Shown here: piece by piece, positions 34,012-42,894 of the stretch
Layout: every line of letters begins with the position of its first letter
How positions within the stretch are numbered: position 1 is the first letter of the stretch
Assembly (NCBI RefSeq): GCF_030283145.1
Contig: NZ_JASNWE010000003.1
Span: 248,001 to 312,000, forward strand
Origin: Actinomadura xylanilytica
Lineage (GTDB): Bacteria; Actinomycetota; Actinomycetes; Streptosporangiales; Streptosporangiaceae
Length of the DNA stretch: 64,000 bases
Direction of reading: 5' to 3'
The notes under the pieces: model-generated
Told to the model about the DNA's origin: nothing
The model's input: only the letters and a program-made list of their open reading frames with translations
The model's database searches: none
Position numbers and translations under genes: made by a program

Positions 34012-37000
34012 TCAGGGACGGGTGCCAAACGACGGGCGGCCGGTCAGCTCGGGGAGCACGCGGTAGGCGTCGCGCACCCAGTCGCACAGCAGCGGGCGGC
34101 TGTCGCGCGGGTCGATCAGGTCCTGCACGCCGAACCGCTCGGCGGTGCGGAACGGGGACGCGACGGCCGCCAACTCGCGGCGGATCCGCTCGATCTCCGC
34201 CTCCGGGTCGGCGGCGTCCTGGAGCTGGGCGCGGAAGGCGGCCTCCACGCCGCCCTGGACGGGCAGCGAGCCCCAGTCGCCCGACGGCCAGGCCCAGCTG
34301 CGGCCGGACCGGTGCCGGTCGACGATGCCCGCGCCGCCGACCCCGTACACGCGGCGCAGGATCAGCTCGGCCTGCGGGACGGGCGCCTGGTAGACGGCGC
34401 TGATCGCGCGGGCGCCGTGCCGGATGGTGGCGCGGCGCTCGGCGGCCAGCCCGATCGTCATCCCGGCCTGGTCGGTCAGGCTGACCAGCGGCAGGTGGAA
34501 GGTGGTGCACAGATCGGCCAGCCGGGTGATCGCCTGCGCGCCCTCCACCGACATCGTGGCGCCCTTGAACGGATCGGCGGCGATGACCCCGACCGGGTGC
34601 CCGTCGAGCCTGGCCAGCGCGGTGACGGTGCCGGCGCCGTACTCGGCGTACCGGAACACCGAGCCCGCGTCGAAGATCGCGTCGAGGACGGGGCCGATCC
34701 GGTACGGGCGGCGCCGGTCGCGCGGGACCGCGGCCAGCAGGGCCTCGTCGCGGCGGCCGGCCGGATCGGTCCCCGGGACGACCGGCGGGAGCTCGAACGC
34801 GCTGCCCGGTAGGTAGGACAGGAAGCGGCGGACGACGTCGAACGCCTCGTCCTCGGTGCGGACGAACCGCTCGATCGTGCCGTTGCCGCGGTGCACCCCG
34901 GCGCCGCCGAGCTCCTCCTTGGTGAGGTCCTCGCCGGTGCCGCCGCGCACCACCGGCGGGCCCGCGGTGAAGAGCTGGCCGACGCCCTCCACCATGACCG
35001 CCAGGTGCGACATCACCAGCCGCGCGGCGCCGAGCCCGACGGTCGGGCCGAGGCAGGCCGCCACGACCGGGACGAGCGAGAGGTTGTCGACCACCGCGTC
35101 CCAGCCGGGGTTGACCGGCACGTAGGTGAAGCCGGCCTCCTGCGCCATCTTGACGCTGCCGCCGCCGCTCGCGCCGTCGAGCAGCCGGACGAGCGGGAGC
35201 CGCATCTCGCGGGCGAGCCGCTCGGAGTAGATCTGCTTCTCGTGGATCGCGGCGTCGCCGGAGCCGCCGCGGACGGTGAAGTCGTCGGCGCCGAGCACCA
35301 CCTTGCGGCCGTCGATCCGGGCCGTCCCGGCGACGAAGTTCGCGGGCAGCAGCGAGGACGGTGCGCCGTCGCCGCCGTAGTCGGCGAAGCCGGTGAGCGC
35401 CCCGATCTCGGCGAAGCTGCCGGGGTCGGCGAGGGCCGCGATCCGCTCCCGGACGGTGAGCCGTCCGGCGGCGTGCTGCCGCGCCACCTTCACCGGGCCG
35501 CCCATCTCGCGGGCCAGCCCGTGCCGGCGGCGGATCTCGGCGACCTCGGCGGACCAGTCCGCGTCGCGCTCGGCATCGCCCGCCCCGGCGGCGGCGTCCG
35601 GGGCGGCAGGCGCGTCCGGGGCGCCCGCGGGCTCGCCGAACACCAGCAGCGCGCCGTCGTCGACGAGCCGGCCCTTGCCCGCGAGCACGGCCCCGACCAC
35701 CATGGCCTCCGGCGCCCGGACGACGTGCTCCATCTTCATCGCCTCGAGCACCAGCAGCGGGGCGCCCGCCGCGACATGGTCGCCCTCGGCGGCGGCCAGG
35801 CTCACCACCATGCCCTGCATCGGCGCGGTCACGGCCACGGATCCCTCTGGCGCCTCCGCCACGGGTTCGGCGGCGCCGGCCGGGCCGTTCACGGCCGCGT
35901 CGAAGTACAGCCGCCGGTGGGCGCCGCCGAGCAGTTCGGCCAGGTGGTCGGCGATGAACGTCGTGTCCCATCGGCCGGTCGCGAAGTCGGGGTGCCCGAG
36001 GACGCCCTGCAACAGCGCGATGTTGGTCGGGACGCCCTCCACCTGGAACTCGCCGAGCGCCGCGTACGCCTTCGCGGTCGCGCCGGCGAAGTCGGCGGCC
36101 TGGGTGATGACCTTGGCGAGCAGCGAGTCGTAGCGCGGGCTCGCCGGGTAGCCCGCGTACCCGTAGGTGTCGACCCGCACGCCCGGCCCGGACGGCGGGC
36201 CGAACGCGGTGATCGTCCCGGCGCCGGGACGCGGCGAGCCGTCCTCGGCGAGGGTCTCCAGGTTGACCCGCACTTGCAGCGCGTACCCGCGCACCGGCGG
36301 CGTGCGGTCGAGGCCGGCCTCGGCGAGGGAGGCGCCGGACGCCAGCCGGATCTGCGCCCGCACCAGGTCGACCCCGGTGACCTCCTCGGTGACGGTGTGC
36401 TCCACCTGGAGCCGCGGGTTGGCCTCGATGAACCAGAAGCCCGAGCCCGCGACCAGGAACTCGAACGTGCCGAGGCTCCCGTACCGCACCTCGCCCGCGA
36501 GCCGGAGCGCCGCGTCGAGGATCCGGTCGCGCAGCGCCCCGTCCAGCGACGGGCTCGGCGCGACCTCGATCAGCTTCTGGTGGCGGCGCTGGATGCTGCA
36601 ATCGCGTTCCCACAGGTGCCGGACGGCCCCGGTGCCGTCGCCGACGACCTGCACCTCGATGTGCCGCGCGGCCGGGAGCAGCCGCTCGACGTAGAGCGCG
36701 CCGTCGCCGAACGCCTGGAGCGCCTCGGACCGGCACCGCTCGTACGCCTCGTCCAGCCCGGCCGGGTCGAGCACCGTCCGCATGCCGCGCCCGCCGCCGC
36801 CCGCGAGGGCCTTCAGCATCACCGCGCCGTGCTCGGCCGCGAACGCGCGGGCCTCGTCCAGGCCGGTCGGCCCCGTGGTGCCGGGCATGACCGGGACCTC
36901 CAGGCTCCGCGCGAGCGCGCGGGCGCGGGCCTTGTCGCCGAACAGCTCCAGCACCTCGGGCCGCGGGCCGATGAAGGTGAGGCCCGCGTCGGCGCAGCGC

Positions 37001-37284
37001 CGCGCGAACGCCGCGTTCTCGCTGAGGAAGCCGTAGCCGGGGTGGACGGCGGTGCAGCCGGACTCCCGCGCCGCGGCGATGATCGCCTCGCCGTCGAGGT
37101 AGGCGGCCACGCCCTCGCCGGGCAGCTCCCGGGCCTCGTCGGCCCGCCGGGTGTGCAGCGAGGCCGCGTCGTCGCGCGCGTGCACCGCGACGGTCCGGAC
37201 GCCCAGCTCGTTCGCCGCGCGGATCACACGGATCGCGATCTCCCCGCGGTTGGCCACCAAGATCCCGCTCACACCGTCTCCCAC
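34012..37284 (-). CDS. Single-chain biotin-dependent acyl-CoA carboxylase
   Basis: This 1090-residue protein joins all carboxylase parts in one chain. Residues ~5-450 are biotin carboxylase (ILVANRGEIAIRVIRAA, KALAGGGGRGMR, EANPRLQVEHTVTEE). A BCCP segment follows with biotinyl-Lys517 in LEAMKMEHV. Residues ~580-1090 are carboxyltransferase (GGSVKMAQEAGFTYVPVNPG, LFTAGPPVVRGGTGEDLTKEELGG). This order is that of single-chain long-chain acyl-CoA carboxylases described in Mycobacterium avium. It would carboxylate an acyl-CoA at the alpha carbon; chain length is unknown. It is the first gene of the operon, only 9 bases from its operator. Confidence 0.9.
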   Translation of the reverse strand: MGDGVSGILVANRGEIAIRVIRAANELGVRTVAVHARDDAASLHTRRADEARELPGEGVAAYLDGEAIIAAARESGCTAVHPGYGFLSENAAFARRCADAGLTFIGPRPEVLELFGDKARARALARSLEVPVMPGTTGPTGLDEARAFAAEHGAVMLKALAGGGGRGMRTVLDPAGLDEAYERCRSEALQAFGDGALYVERLLPAARHIEVQVVGDGTGAVRHLWERDCSIQRRHQKLIEVAPSPSLDGALRDRILDAALRLAGEVRYGSLGTFEFLVAGSGFWFIEANPRLQVEHTVTEEVTGVDLVRAQIRLASGASLAEAGLDRTPPVRGYALQVRVNLETLAEDGSPRPGAGTITAFGPPSGPGVRVDTYGYAGYPASPRYDSLLAKVITQAADFAGATAKAYAALGEFQVEGVPTNIALLQGVLGHPDFATGRWDTTFIADHLAELLGGAHRRLYFDAAVNGPAGAAEPVAEAPEGSVAVTAPMQGMVVSLAAAEGDHVAAGAPLLVLEAMKMEHVVRAPEAMVVGAVLAGKGRLVDDGALLVFGEPAGAPDAPAAPDAAAGAGDAERDADWSAEVAEIRRRHGLAREMGGPVKVARQHAAGRLTVRERIAALADPGSFAEIGALTGFADYGGDGAPSSLLPANFVAGTARIDGRKVVLGADDFTVRGGSGDAAIHEKQIYSERLAREMRLPLVRLLDGASGGGSVKMAQEAGFTYVPVNPGWDAVVDNLSLVPVVAACLGPTVGLGAARLVMSHLAVMVEGVGQLFTAGPPVVRGGTGEDLTKEELGGAGVHRGNGTIERFVRTEDEAFDVVRRFLSYLPGSAFELPPVVPGTDPAGRRDEALLAAVPRDRRRPYRIGPVLDAIFDAGSVFRYAEYGAGTVTALARLDGHPVGVIAADPFKGATMSVEGAQAITRLADLCTTFHLPLVSLTDQAGMTIGLAAERRATIRHGARAISAVYQAPVPQAELILRRVYGVGGAGIVDRHRSGRSWAWPSGDWGSLPVQGGVEAAFRAQLQDAADPEAEIERIRRELAAVASPFRTAERFGVQDLIDPRDSRPLLCDWVRDAYRVLPELTGRPSFGTRP

Positions 37285-37292
37285 CTGCTGAT

Positions 37293-37342
37293 TGACGTTG
37301 ACGTCAACGTCATCATCCTATCCGCGGGCGGCCCGTTGACAA
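37293..37342 (-). promoter_or_regulatory. Promoter and TetR operator of the acyl-CoA carboxylase operon
   Basis: On the minus strand a -35 TTGTCA (37337-37342) and a -10 TAGGAT (37315-37320) are 16 bases apart. Two bases beyond the -10 begins a perfect 20-bp palindrome, TGACGTTGACGTCAACGTCA (37293-37312), covering the expected transcription start. Its position allows a repressor to block initiation. The operon's own TetR protein is the natural candidate. Confidence 0.75.
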
Positions 37343-37442
37343 GTGGCCGCATGCGGCACCGCCGGACTCCGCCGCATCGCGCTGAACCCGGTCCTCTCGG
37401 GGCACACCACCTCATGCCACATCAACGATGTCGGGAGACCGC

Positions 37443-38498
37443 ATGAAAACGCATCTCGCCGCCGTGGCAGCGGTGGCCGCACTGGGCGGAGCCCTCACCG
37501 GATACCTCGTCGCCCCCTCGGCCGGCGACGCCTCCTCCCGCCGCCCCGCCGCCGCGCTCACCGGCGGCCCCAGGCACCTCGCCCTGAACATGCCGGACGG
37601 CGACCGCGCGAAGGCCGCCGCGCTCGGCTACGACCTGTTCGACGTCGACCCGGACGAGGACGCCGTCAACGCGCTGCCCGAGGGCGCCATGGCCATGCTG
37701 TGGGTCGGCAACACCACCTGCGGCGACTTCCAGATCGCCGGGACCGGTGACTTCACCGAGACCGTCAAGCGCCTCGCGGGCAACCCGCGCGTCTACGGCT
37801 GGTACCTCTCCGACGAGCCGAACCCCGACGAGTGCCCGGGGATCGCCGGCAGGATCCGGGCCCGCGCCGACATCGTCCACGAGCACGCCCCGGACCAGAA
37901 GGCGTTCGCGTCGCTGACCGACTGGCCGATGGGGCCGCTCAAGCCGTCGGCGACCCACCTGGACCTGATCGGGCTGGACCCCTACCCCTGCCGCGCCGGC
38001 GGCGGGGCCTGCGATCTGGACGCGATCGACACCATGGTGGAGCAGGCGGACCGGGCCGGGTTCCCCCGGCGCATGATCGTCCCGGTGTTCCAGACGTTCG
38101 GGCAGGCGTGCGCCGACGGCGACAGGACCTGGCGCCTGCCCGCCGCCCGGCAGCTCCAGTCCATGCTCGACCGCTGGGACCGCTTCGCCCCCTCTCCCGC
38201 CTTCGACATCAGCTACTCCTGGGGGCGCCAGAGCGGCTGGGCCTGCCCCGCCCTCACCGACGCCGACGGCACCGACGGCCACCCCGATCTCCAGACCGTC
38301 ATGAAGCGGCACAACACCCGCCGGGACGGCCCGGCCGCCACACCGCGCCGCCCCGGCTCCAGCTCCGGCTCCAGCTCCGGCTCCAGTCCGCGCCGCAGTC
38401 CCGGCCCGAGCTCCGGGTCCCGCTCCCGTACCGCCTCACCGGCCCCCACGCCCACCCCCTCCCCCACCTCCTCGCCCTGTCCCGTCCCGAGCGGCTGA
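37443..38498 (+). CDS. Secreted TIM-barrel-like protein with Ser/Pro-rich tail
   Basis: This 351-residue protein starts at ATG 37443, with a signal peptide (MKTHLAAVAAVAALGGALTG). The catalytic-like domain (~40-290) contains HLALNMPDGDRAKAAALGYDLFDVDP, VYGWYLSDEPNPDECPGIAGRI, LDLIGLDPYPCRAGGGAC and FDISYSWGRQSGWACP. The YLSDEPN segment with paired acids looks like a glycosidase active-site strand. Cysteines could form disulfides outside the cell. The final ~50 residues are repeats of Ser, Gly, Pro and Arg with no LPXTG signal, so the tail may bind the wall or be glycosylated. I do not assign a GH family. Confidence 0.7.
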   Translation: MKTHLAAVAAVAALGGALTGYLVAPSAGDASSRRPAAALTGGPRHLALNMPDGDRAKAAALGYDLFDVDPDEDAVNALPEGAMAMLWVGNTTCGDFQIAGTGDFTETVKRLAGNPRVYGWYLSDEPNPDECPGIAGRIRARADIVHEHAPDQKAFASLTDWPMGPLKPSATHLDLIGLDPYPCRAGGGACDLDAIDTMVEQADRAGFPRRMIVPVFQTFGQACADGDRTWRLPAARQLQSMLDRWDRFAPSPAFDISYSWGRQSGWACPALTDADGTDGHPDLQTVMKRHNTRRDGPAATPRRPGSSSGSSSGSSPRRSPGPSSGSRSRTASPAPTPTPSPTSSPCPVPSG

Positions 38499-38506
38499 CC
38501 CGGCGC

Positions 38507-40108
38507 TCAGGCGAGGGTCACAAGATCGGCGTAGTCGGGGCTCCAGAGGTCCTCGACCCCGTCGGGCAGGATCAGGACGCGGTCGGGCAGCAGCGCCTCG
38601 ATCGCGTCCTGGTCGTGGGTGACCATCACCACGGCCCCCCGGTACGCGCCGACCGCCGCGAGCACCTCGTCGCGGGAGGCGGGGTCGAGGTTGTTGGTGG
38701 GCTCGTCCAGCAGCAGCACGTTCGCGCTGGAGGCGACCAGTCCGGCGAGCGCGAGCCGGGTCTTCTCGCCGCCGGACAGGACGGCGGCGGGCTTGTCCGC
38801 GTCGTCCCCGCCGAACAGGAACGAGCCGAGGATGGTCCGAGCCTCGCCGCTGGTCAGGTGCGGCGCCGCGTCCATCAGGTTCTGCCCGACGGTGCGGCCT
38901 GGGTCCAGGGTGTCGTGCTCCTGGGCGAAGTAGCCCAGCCGCAGCCCGTGGCCGTGCACGACGCGTCCCGAATCGGGACGTTCCCGTCCGGCGAGGACGC
39001 GCAGCAACGTGGTCTTGCCCGCGCCGTTCAAGCCGAGCACGGCCAGCCGCGCGCCCCGGTCCACGGCCAGGTCCACCCCGGTGAGGACCGGCAGCGTCCC
39101 GTAGGACTTGGCCAGGCTCACCGCGCCCAGCGGCGTCCGGCCGCACGGCGCCGGCTCGGGCAGCCGGATGCGGGCGACCTTCTCGGCCCGGCGGGCGGGG
39201 CCGAGCCCGTCGAGCATCCGGTCGGCGCGCCGGGCCATGTCCTTGGCCCGGGTGGCGGTCGCGACGCTCCCCCGCATCTTGTCGGCCTGGCTCCGCAGCG
39301 CGGCGGCCTTGCGCTCGGCGGCGGCCCGCCGGCGGTCGTCGCGCCGCTCCCCGGCCGCGCGGTCGGCGAGGTAGGTGCTCCATCCGGTGTTGTGCACCTC
39401 GACCGCCGTCCGGTCCGCGTCGACCCGCCACACCCGGTTGACTACGTCCTCCAGCAGCCCGGTGTCATGGCTGATCACCACCAGGCCGCCGGGATGGCCT
39501 GCCAGGAACCCGCGCAGCCAGGCCACCGAGTCGCCGTCCAGGTGGTTGGTGGGCTCGTCCAGCAGCAGCGTGCCCCGCTCGCCGAACAGGACCCGCGCCA
39601 GCTCGACCCGGCGCCGCTGCCCGCCGGACAGGACGCCGATCGGCCCCGCCATCACCCGGTCGGGCAGCCCGAGGCCCGCGGCGATCCTGGCGGCCTCCGC
39701 CTCGGCGGCGTACCCGCCGCGGGCCTGGAACTCGGCCTCGGCACGGGCGTACCGGTCCATCGCCCGGCCCTGGCCCACCGGGCCGGTGGCCTCGGCCATC
39801 GCGGTCTCGGCCGCGCGCAGCGCCCGGACGGTCTCGTCCAGCCCGCGGGCGGACAGGATGCGGCCGGTGACGGTGACGGCGGGGTCCGCCGCCGCGGGGT
39901 CCTGCGGGAGGTAGCCGACCGGGCCGGTCCGGGCGATGGTGCCGGCGGCGGGCCGCGCGTGCCCGGCGAGGATCTTCAGCAGGGTGGTCTTGCCCGCGCC
40001 ATTGCGGCCGACCAGGCCGATGCGGTCGCCGGGGGCGATGTGGGCGGTGACGCCGGACAGCAGGGGGCGGGCGGCGACGCGCACGTCGACCCCGCGAAGG
40101 GTAATCAT
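38507..40108 (-). CDS. ABC-F family ATPase
   Basis: This 533-residue protein has two ABC domains in one chain and no membrane part. The Walker A motifs are GRNGAGKTT and GLNGAGKTT, the signatures LSGGQRRR and LSGGEKTR, and the Walker B plus EPTN motifs LLLDEPTNHLD and LLLDEPTNNLD. The linker between the domains (~residues 240-300) is charged and helical, as in ABC-F proteins that act on the ribosome. Such proteins either free stalled ribosomes or protect against ribosome-targeting antibiotics. Its 5' leader holds a short upstream ORF and a hairpin, the arrangement seen before antibiotic-inducible members. Confidence 0.88.
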   Translation of the reverse strand: MITLRGVDVRVAARPLLSGVTAHIAPGDRIGLVGRNGAGKTTLLKILAGHARPAAGTIARTGPVGYLPQDPAAADPAVTVTGRILSARGLDETVRALRAAETAMAEATGPVGQGRAMDRYARAEAEFQARGGYAAEAEAARIAAGLGLPDRVMAGPIGVLSGGQRRRVELARVLFGERGTLLLDEPTNHLDGDSVAWLRGFLAGHPGGLVVISHDTGLLEDVVNRVWRVDADRTAVEVHNTGWSTYLADRAAGERRDDRRRAAAERKAAALRSQADKMRGSVATATRAKDMARRADRMLDGLGPARRAEKVARIRLPEPAPCGRTPLGAVSLAKSYGTLPVLTGVDLAVDRGARLAVLGLNGAGKTTLLRVLAGRERPDSGRVVHGHGLRLGYFAQEHDTLDPGRTVGQNLMDAAPHLTSGEARTILGSFLFGGDDADKPAAVLSGGEKTRLALAGLVASSANVLLLDEPTNNLDPASRDEVLAAVGAYRGAVVMVTHDQDAIEALLPDRVLILPDGVEDLWSPDYADLVTLA

Positions 40109-40133
40109 TTGGTGACGCTCCGGAAGGACTCAA

Positions 40134-40164
40134 GGACACACGGGTTGCGTGGAGGCGTGTGTCC
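40134..40164 (-). promoter_or_regulatory. Leader hairpin (possible attenuator) before the ABC-F gene
   Basis: A 9-bp stem GGACACACG / CGTGTGTCC with a 13-base loop lies between the stop of the leader peptide (40168) and the ABC-F start (40108). It could be opened or kept closed depending on ribosome position in the leader ORF. Confidence 0.5.
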
Positions 40165-40167
40165 GAG

Positions 40168-40191
40168 CTAGGAGATCCGGGGCGTGCGCAT
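40168..40191 (-). CDS. Seven-residue leader peptide (MRTPRIS)
   Basis: ATG 40191 to TAG 40168 encodes MRTPRIS. A -10-like TACACT at 40198-40203 (minus strand) ends only six bases before the ATG, so translation would be leaderless. The small ORF is followed by the hairpin and then the ABC-F gene. Translated leaders of this kind sense stalled ribosomes before antibiotic-resistance ABC-F and Erm genes. This is an inference from position and size; no known leader motif is recognised. Confidence 0.45.
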   Translation of the reverse strand: MRTPRIS

Positions 40192-40274
40192 GAACCCAGT
40201 GTATCCGGCACGCGCTCCAGGGCCGTCAGCCGATCAGATTCGTGCGGCGGCCGGCTTCGCCTCGTCCTCCTCCA

Positions 40275-41021
40275 TCACACGTCGTGCCGCTGTTCCTGGG
40301 ACGGGTCGGTGCGCAGGCGGGCGTGCAGGCCGCCGTCGATGTGCAGAACGTGGCCGTTGAGCTGCGCGGCGGCCGGGGAGGCCAGGAAGAGGGCGGCGTC
40401 CGCGACCTCCTCGGGGGCGGTGGTGCGGCCCGAGGGGAGGTCGGTGGCGGGGCGGACGTCACCGACGACGCTGGCGGGGGCCAGGCAGTTGGCGCGGATG
40501 CCGAGCCCGCCGAGCTCCACCGCGATGGCGCGGCTGAGCGCCTCGATCCCGGCCTTGGTCACGTCGTAGACGCTCTGGTCGTCGTGCGCGCGGGAGCCGC
40601 CCGGCGAGGACAGGCTGATGATCACCCCGCCCCGGCCGGCGTCCCGCCAGTGCCGGGCGGCGCGCACCGACAGCAGGTAGGCCGAGCGCAGGTTCGCCGC
40701 GATCACCGCGTCCCAGTCGCCGGCCTCCAGGTCGATCAGCGGGGTCCGCAGCCCGGTGATCGCGGCGTTGTTGACCAGCACGTCCAGCCGGTCGAGCCGG
40801 GCGAAGACGGCGTCGGCGACGTCCTCGCGGGCCAGGTCGCCGGAGAGGGTGGTCACGTTCGGCGCGTCCCCGAAGACCTCCAGGCCCCCGGTGTCGCGGT
40901 CCACGGCGAGCACGCGGGCGCCGGCCCCGGCGAAGCGGGCGACCAGCGCGCGGCCGATCAGCCCGGCCGCGCCGGTCACCACCACCCGCTCGCCGCTGTA
41001 GTCGTACCGGACGGAGCTCAT
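40275..41021 (-). CDS. SDR-family oxidoreductase
   Basis: This 248-residue protein is a classical short-chain dehydrogenase/reductase. Near the N-terminus is VTGAAGLIGRALVARFAGAG (cofactor loop, G-x3-G-x-G type). Then come LVNNAAITG, SLSSPGG for the catalytic Ser, and YDVTKAGIEALSRAIAVEL for Tyr-x3-Lys. An Asp in LAVDRD after the second strand suggests NAD(H). The C-terminal part reads FLASPAAAQLNGHVLHIDGG. The substrate is unknown. It ends about 80 bases beyond the ABC-F leader on the same strand and is probably independent of it. Confidence 0.85.
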   Translation of the reverse strand: MSSVRYDYSGERVVVTGAAGLIGRALVARFAGAGARVLAVDRDTGGLEVFGDAPNVTTLSGDLAREDVADAVFARLDRLDVLVNNAAITGLRTPLIDLEAGDWDAVIAANLRSAYLLSVRAARHWRDAGRGGVIISLSSPGGSRAHDDQSVYDVTKAGIEALSRAIAVELGGLGIRANCLAPASVVGDVRPATDLPSGRTTAPEEVADAALFLASPAAAQLNGHVLHIDGGLHARLRTDPSQEQRHDV

Positions 41022-41096
41022 TCGGCGCTCTCCCGTCGTCGGATGCACAACCGGGCCTCGTGACCAGACTGCCCCACCGGACGCGCCCGCGGGCGG

Positions 41097-42812
41097 TCAG
41101 CGCCGTTCGGAGGCTGCGTCCTCCAGCGGGACCTCCCGGTCCTCGGCGGCCTCGTCGTGGACGTAGCGGCGTCCGCGCAGCAGGGAGGCCAGCGCGGCGA
41201 CCAGCGACATCGCGATCGCCAGGCTGAACACGATGACCAGGCCGTGGTGGAAGGGGCCCGCGATCAGGTGCGGGAAGTAGGAGCGGCCGGTGAGGGTCGC
41301 CGCGTCGCCCGGCGCCAGCCCGGCAAGCGCGCCGAAGGGCGCGAGCAGGTTCTCGATCGGGTTGTAGCCGAGGAAGGCGGCGAACAGGGTCCCGACCGGC
41401 GGCATCCCTGCGACGTGGGCGGCGACGCCGGCGGGGACTCCGTGTTGGGTGAGGCCCCCGGCGAGGGTGCCGGGCAGGCTCTTGGACAGCCCGGCGATCA
41501 TCAGCGAGAAGAACACGCCGATCGACAGCACCATGCCCGCGTTCATGAAGGTGGCCCGCATCCCGGACGCGACGCCGCGCTGCCGGGCGGGGACCGAGTT
41601 CATGATGGCGGTGGTGTTGGGCGCGGCGAACAGGCCCGATCCGACCCCGTTCAGGAAGATCAGCAGGGCGAACGCCCAGTAGTCGAAGTCGGTCGGCACC
41701 AGCAGCAGCCCGAGGAACGCCAGCGCGGACAGGGTCAGCCCGCCCGAGGCGAACGCGCGGGCGCCGTAGCGGTCGGACAGGTGGCCCGAGACCGGCCCGG
41801 CGATCAGGAAGCCGAGGGTGAGCGGGAGCAGGTAGATGCCCGCCCAGAGCGGGGTCTCCTCGAAGTCGTAGCCGTGCAGCGGCAGCCAGATGCCCTGCAA
41901 CCAGATGATCAGCATGAACTGCATCCCGCCGCGCGCGATGGCGGCGAGCAGCCCGGCCGCGTTGCCGGCCGCGAACGCGCGGACGCGGAACAGGCCGAGG
42001 TGGAACATCGGCTGCTCCACCCTGGTCTCGATGAGGCAGAACAGCGCCAGCACGGCGATCCCGCCGATGATCCCGCCGAGCACCAGGGGGCTGGTCCAGC
42101 CCATGTCGTGCCCGCCGTACGGCTGGATCCCGTAGCTGATCGCGGCCAGCAGCGAGGTGAGGCCGACCGCGAAGGTGATGTTGCCGAGCCAGTCGATCCG
42201 GGCGGCGACCGCGCGCACGGAGGTCTCGATCAGGCTGCGGTAGGCCCAGATCGTCCCGGCCAGCCCGATGGGCACCGAGGCCCAGAACACCAGCCGCCAG
42301 CTCACCTCGCTGAGCAGCCCGCCGGCGACCAGGCCGAGGAAGCTGCCCGCGATGCCGGCCACCTGGTTGACGCCCATGGCCATGCCGCGCCGGTCGGAGG
42401 GGAACGCGTCGGTGAGGATCGCGGCGGAGTTGGCCATCAGCATCGCCCCGCCGATGCCCTGGAAGACCCGCCAGCCGATCAGCCAGAGCGCCCCGGCGGC
42501 GCCCTTGAACGGGTCGAGCGCCAGCAGCACGGTGCCGACCGTGAACACCGCGAATCCGGCGTTGTACATCCGGACCCGGCCGAACATGTCGCCGAGCCGC
42601 CCGAGCGTCACCACCAGCACCGCGGAGACCAGCATGTAGCCCATCAGGATCCACAGCAGGTAGCTGACGTTGCCCGGTTCCAGGGGGTTCAGGTGGATGC
42701 CCCGGAAGATGGCCGGCAGCGAGATGATCACGATCGAGGAGTTGACGGTGGCCAGCAGCATGCCCAGCGTCGTGTTGCTCAGCGCCACCCACGGGTAGTG
42801 CGTGGTCCGCAC
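41097..42812 (-). CDS. MFS multidrug-type transporter (DHA2-like, 14 TM)
   Basis: This 571-residue protein has about 14 hydrophobic helices. It has the MFS motif A in GRLGDMFGRVRMYNAG and motif C-like sequence GIAGSFLGLVAGGLLSEVSWRLVF, as in DHA2 drug/proton antiporters. Motif D2-like NSSIVIISLPAIFRGI lies in the first helix. An extended periplasmic loop (~residues 430-510) precedes the last helix. It starts at GTG 42812, below an AT-rich TAGTTA/TAACTA repeat that may bind a MarR- or TetR-type repressor. The substrate cannot be inferred. Confidence 0.88.
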   Translation of the reverse strand: MRTTHYPWVALSNTTLGMLLATVNSSIVIISLPAIFRGIHLNPLEPGNVSYLLWILMGYMLVSAVLVVTLGRLGDMFGRVRMYNAGFAVFTVGTVLLALDPFKGAAGALWLIGWRVFQGIGGAMLMANSAAILTDAFPSDRRGMAMGVNQVAGIAGSFLGLVAGGLLSEVSWRLVFWASVPIGLAGTIWAYRSLIETSVRAVAARIDWLGNITFAVGLTSLLAAISYGIQPYGGHDMGWTSPLVLGGIIGGIAVLALFCLIETRVEQPMFHLGLFRVRAFAAGNAAGLLAAIARGGMQFMLIIWLQGIWLPLHGYDFEETPLWAGIYLLPLTLGFLIAGPVSGHLSDRYGARAFASGGLTLSALAFLGLLLVPTDFDYWAFALLIFLNGVGSGLFAAPNTTAIMNSVPARQRGVASGMRATFMNAGMVLSIGVFFSLMIAGLSKSLPGTLAGGLTQHGVPAGVAAHVAGMPPVGTLFAAFLGYNPIENLLAPFGALAGLAPGDAATLTGRSYFPHLIAGPFHHGLVIVFSLAIAMSLVAALASLLRGRRYVHDEAAEDREVPLEDAASERR

Positions 42813-42830
42813 GGTCCCTCCCGGGGAAAG

Positions 42831-42849
42831 TAGTTACTTCGACTAACTA
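42831..42849. promoter_or_regulatory. Small inverted repeat between the MFS and sirtuin genes
   Basis: TAGTTA (42831-42836) and TAACTA (42844-42849), spaced by 7 bases, form an AT-rich symmetrical site in an otherwise GC-rich gap of 82 bases between divergent genes. It is a candidate operator for the pump. Confidence 0.45.
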
Positions 42850-42894
42850 ATCATATTCCTCCATTGCCGGAAAAATCAGTAGTTCGCCGAGAAG

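Noticed and set aside
34891..37446. A plus-strand frame of about 850 codons across the acyl-CoA carboxylase
   Set aside because: It is antisense to intact biotin carboxylase and carboxyltransferase domains and has a biased composition.
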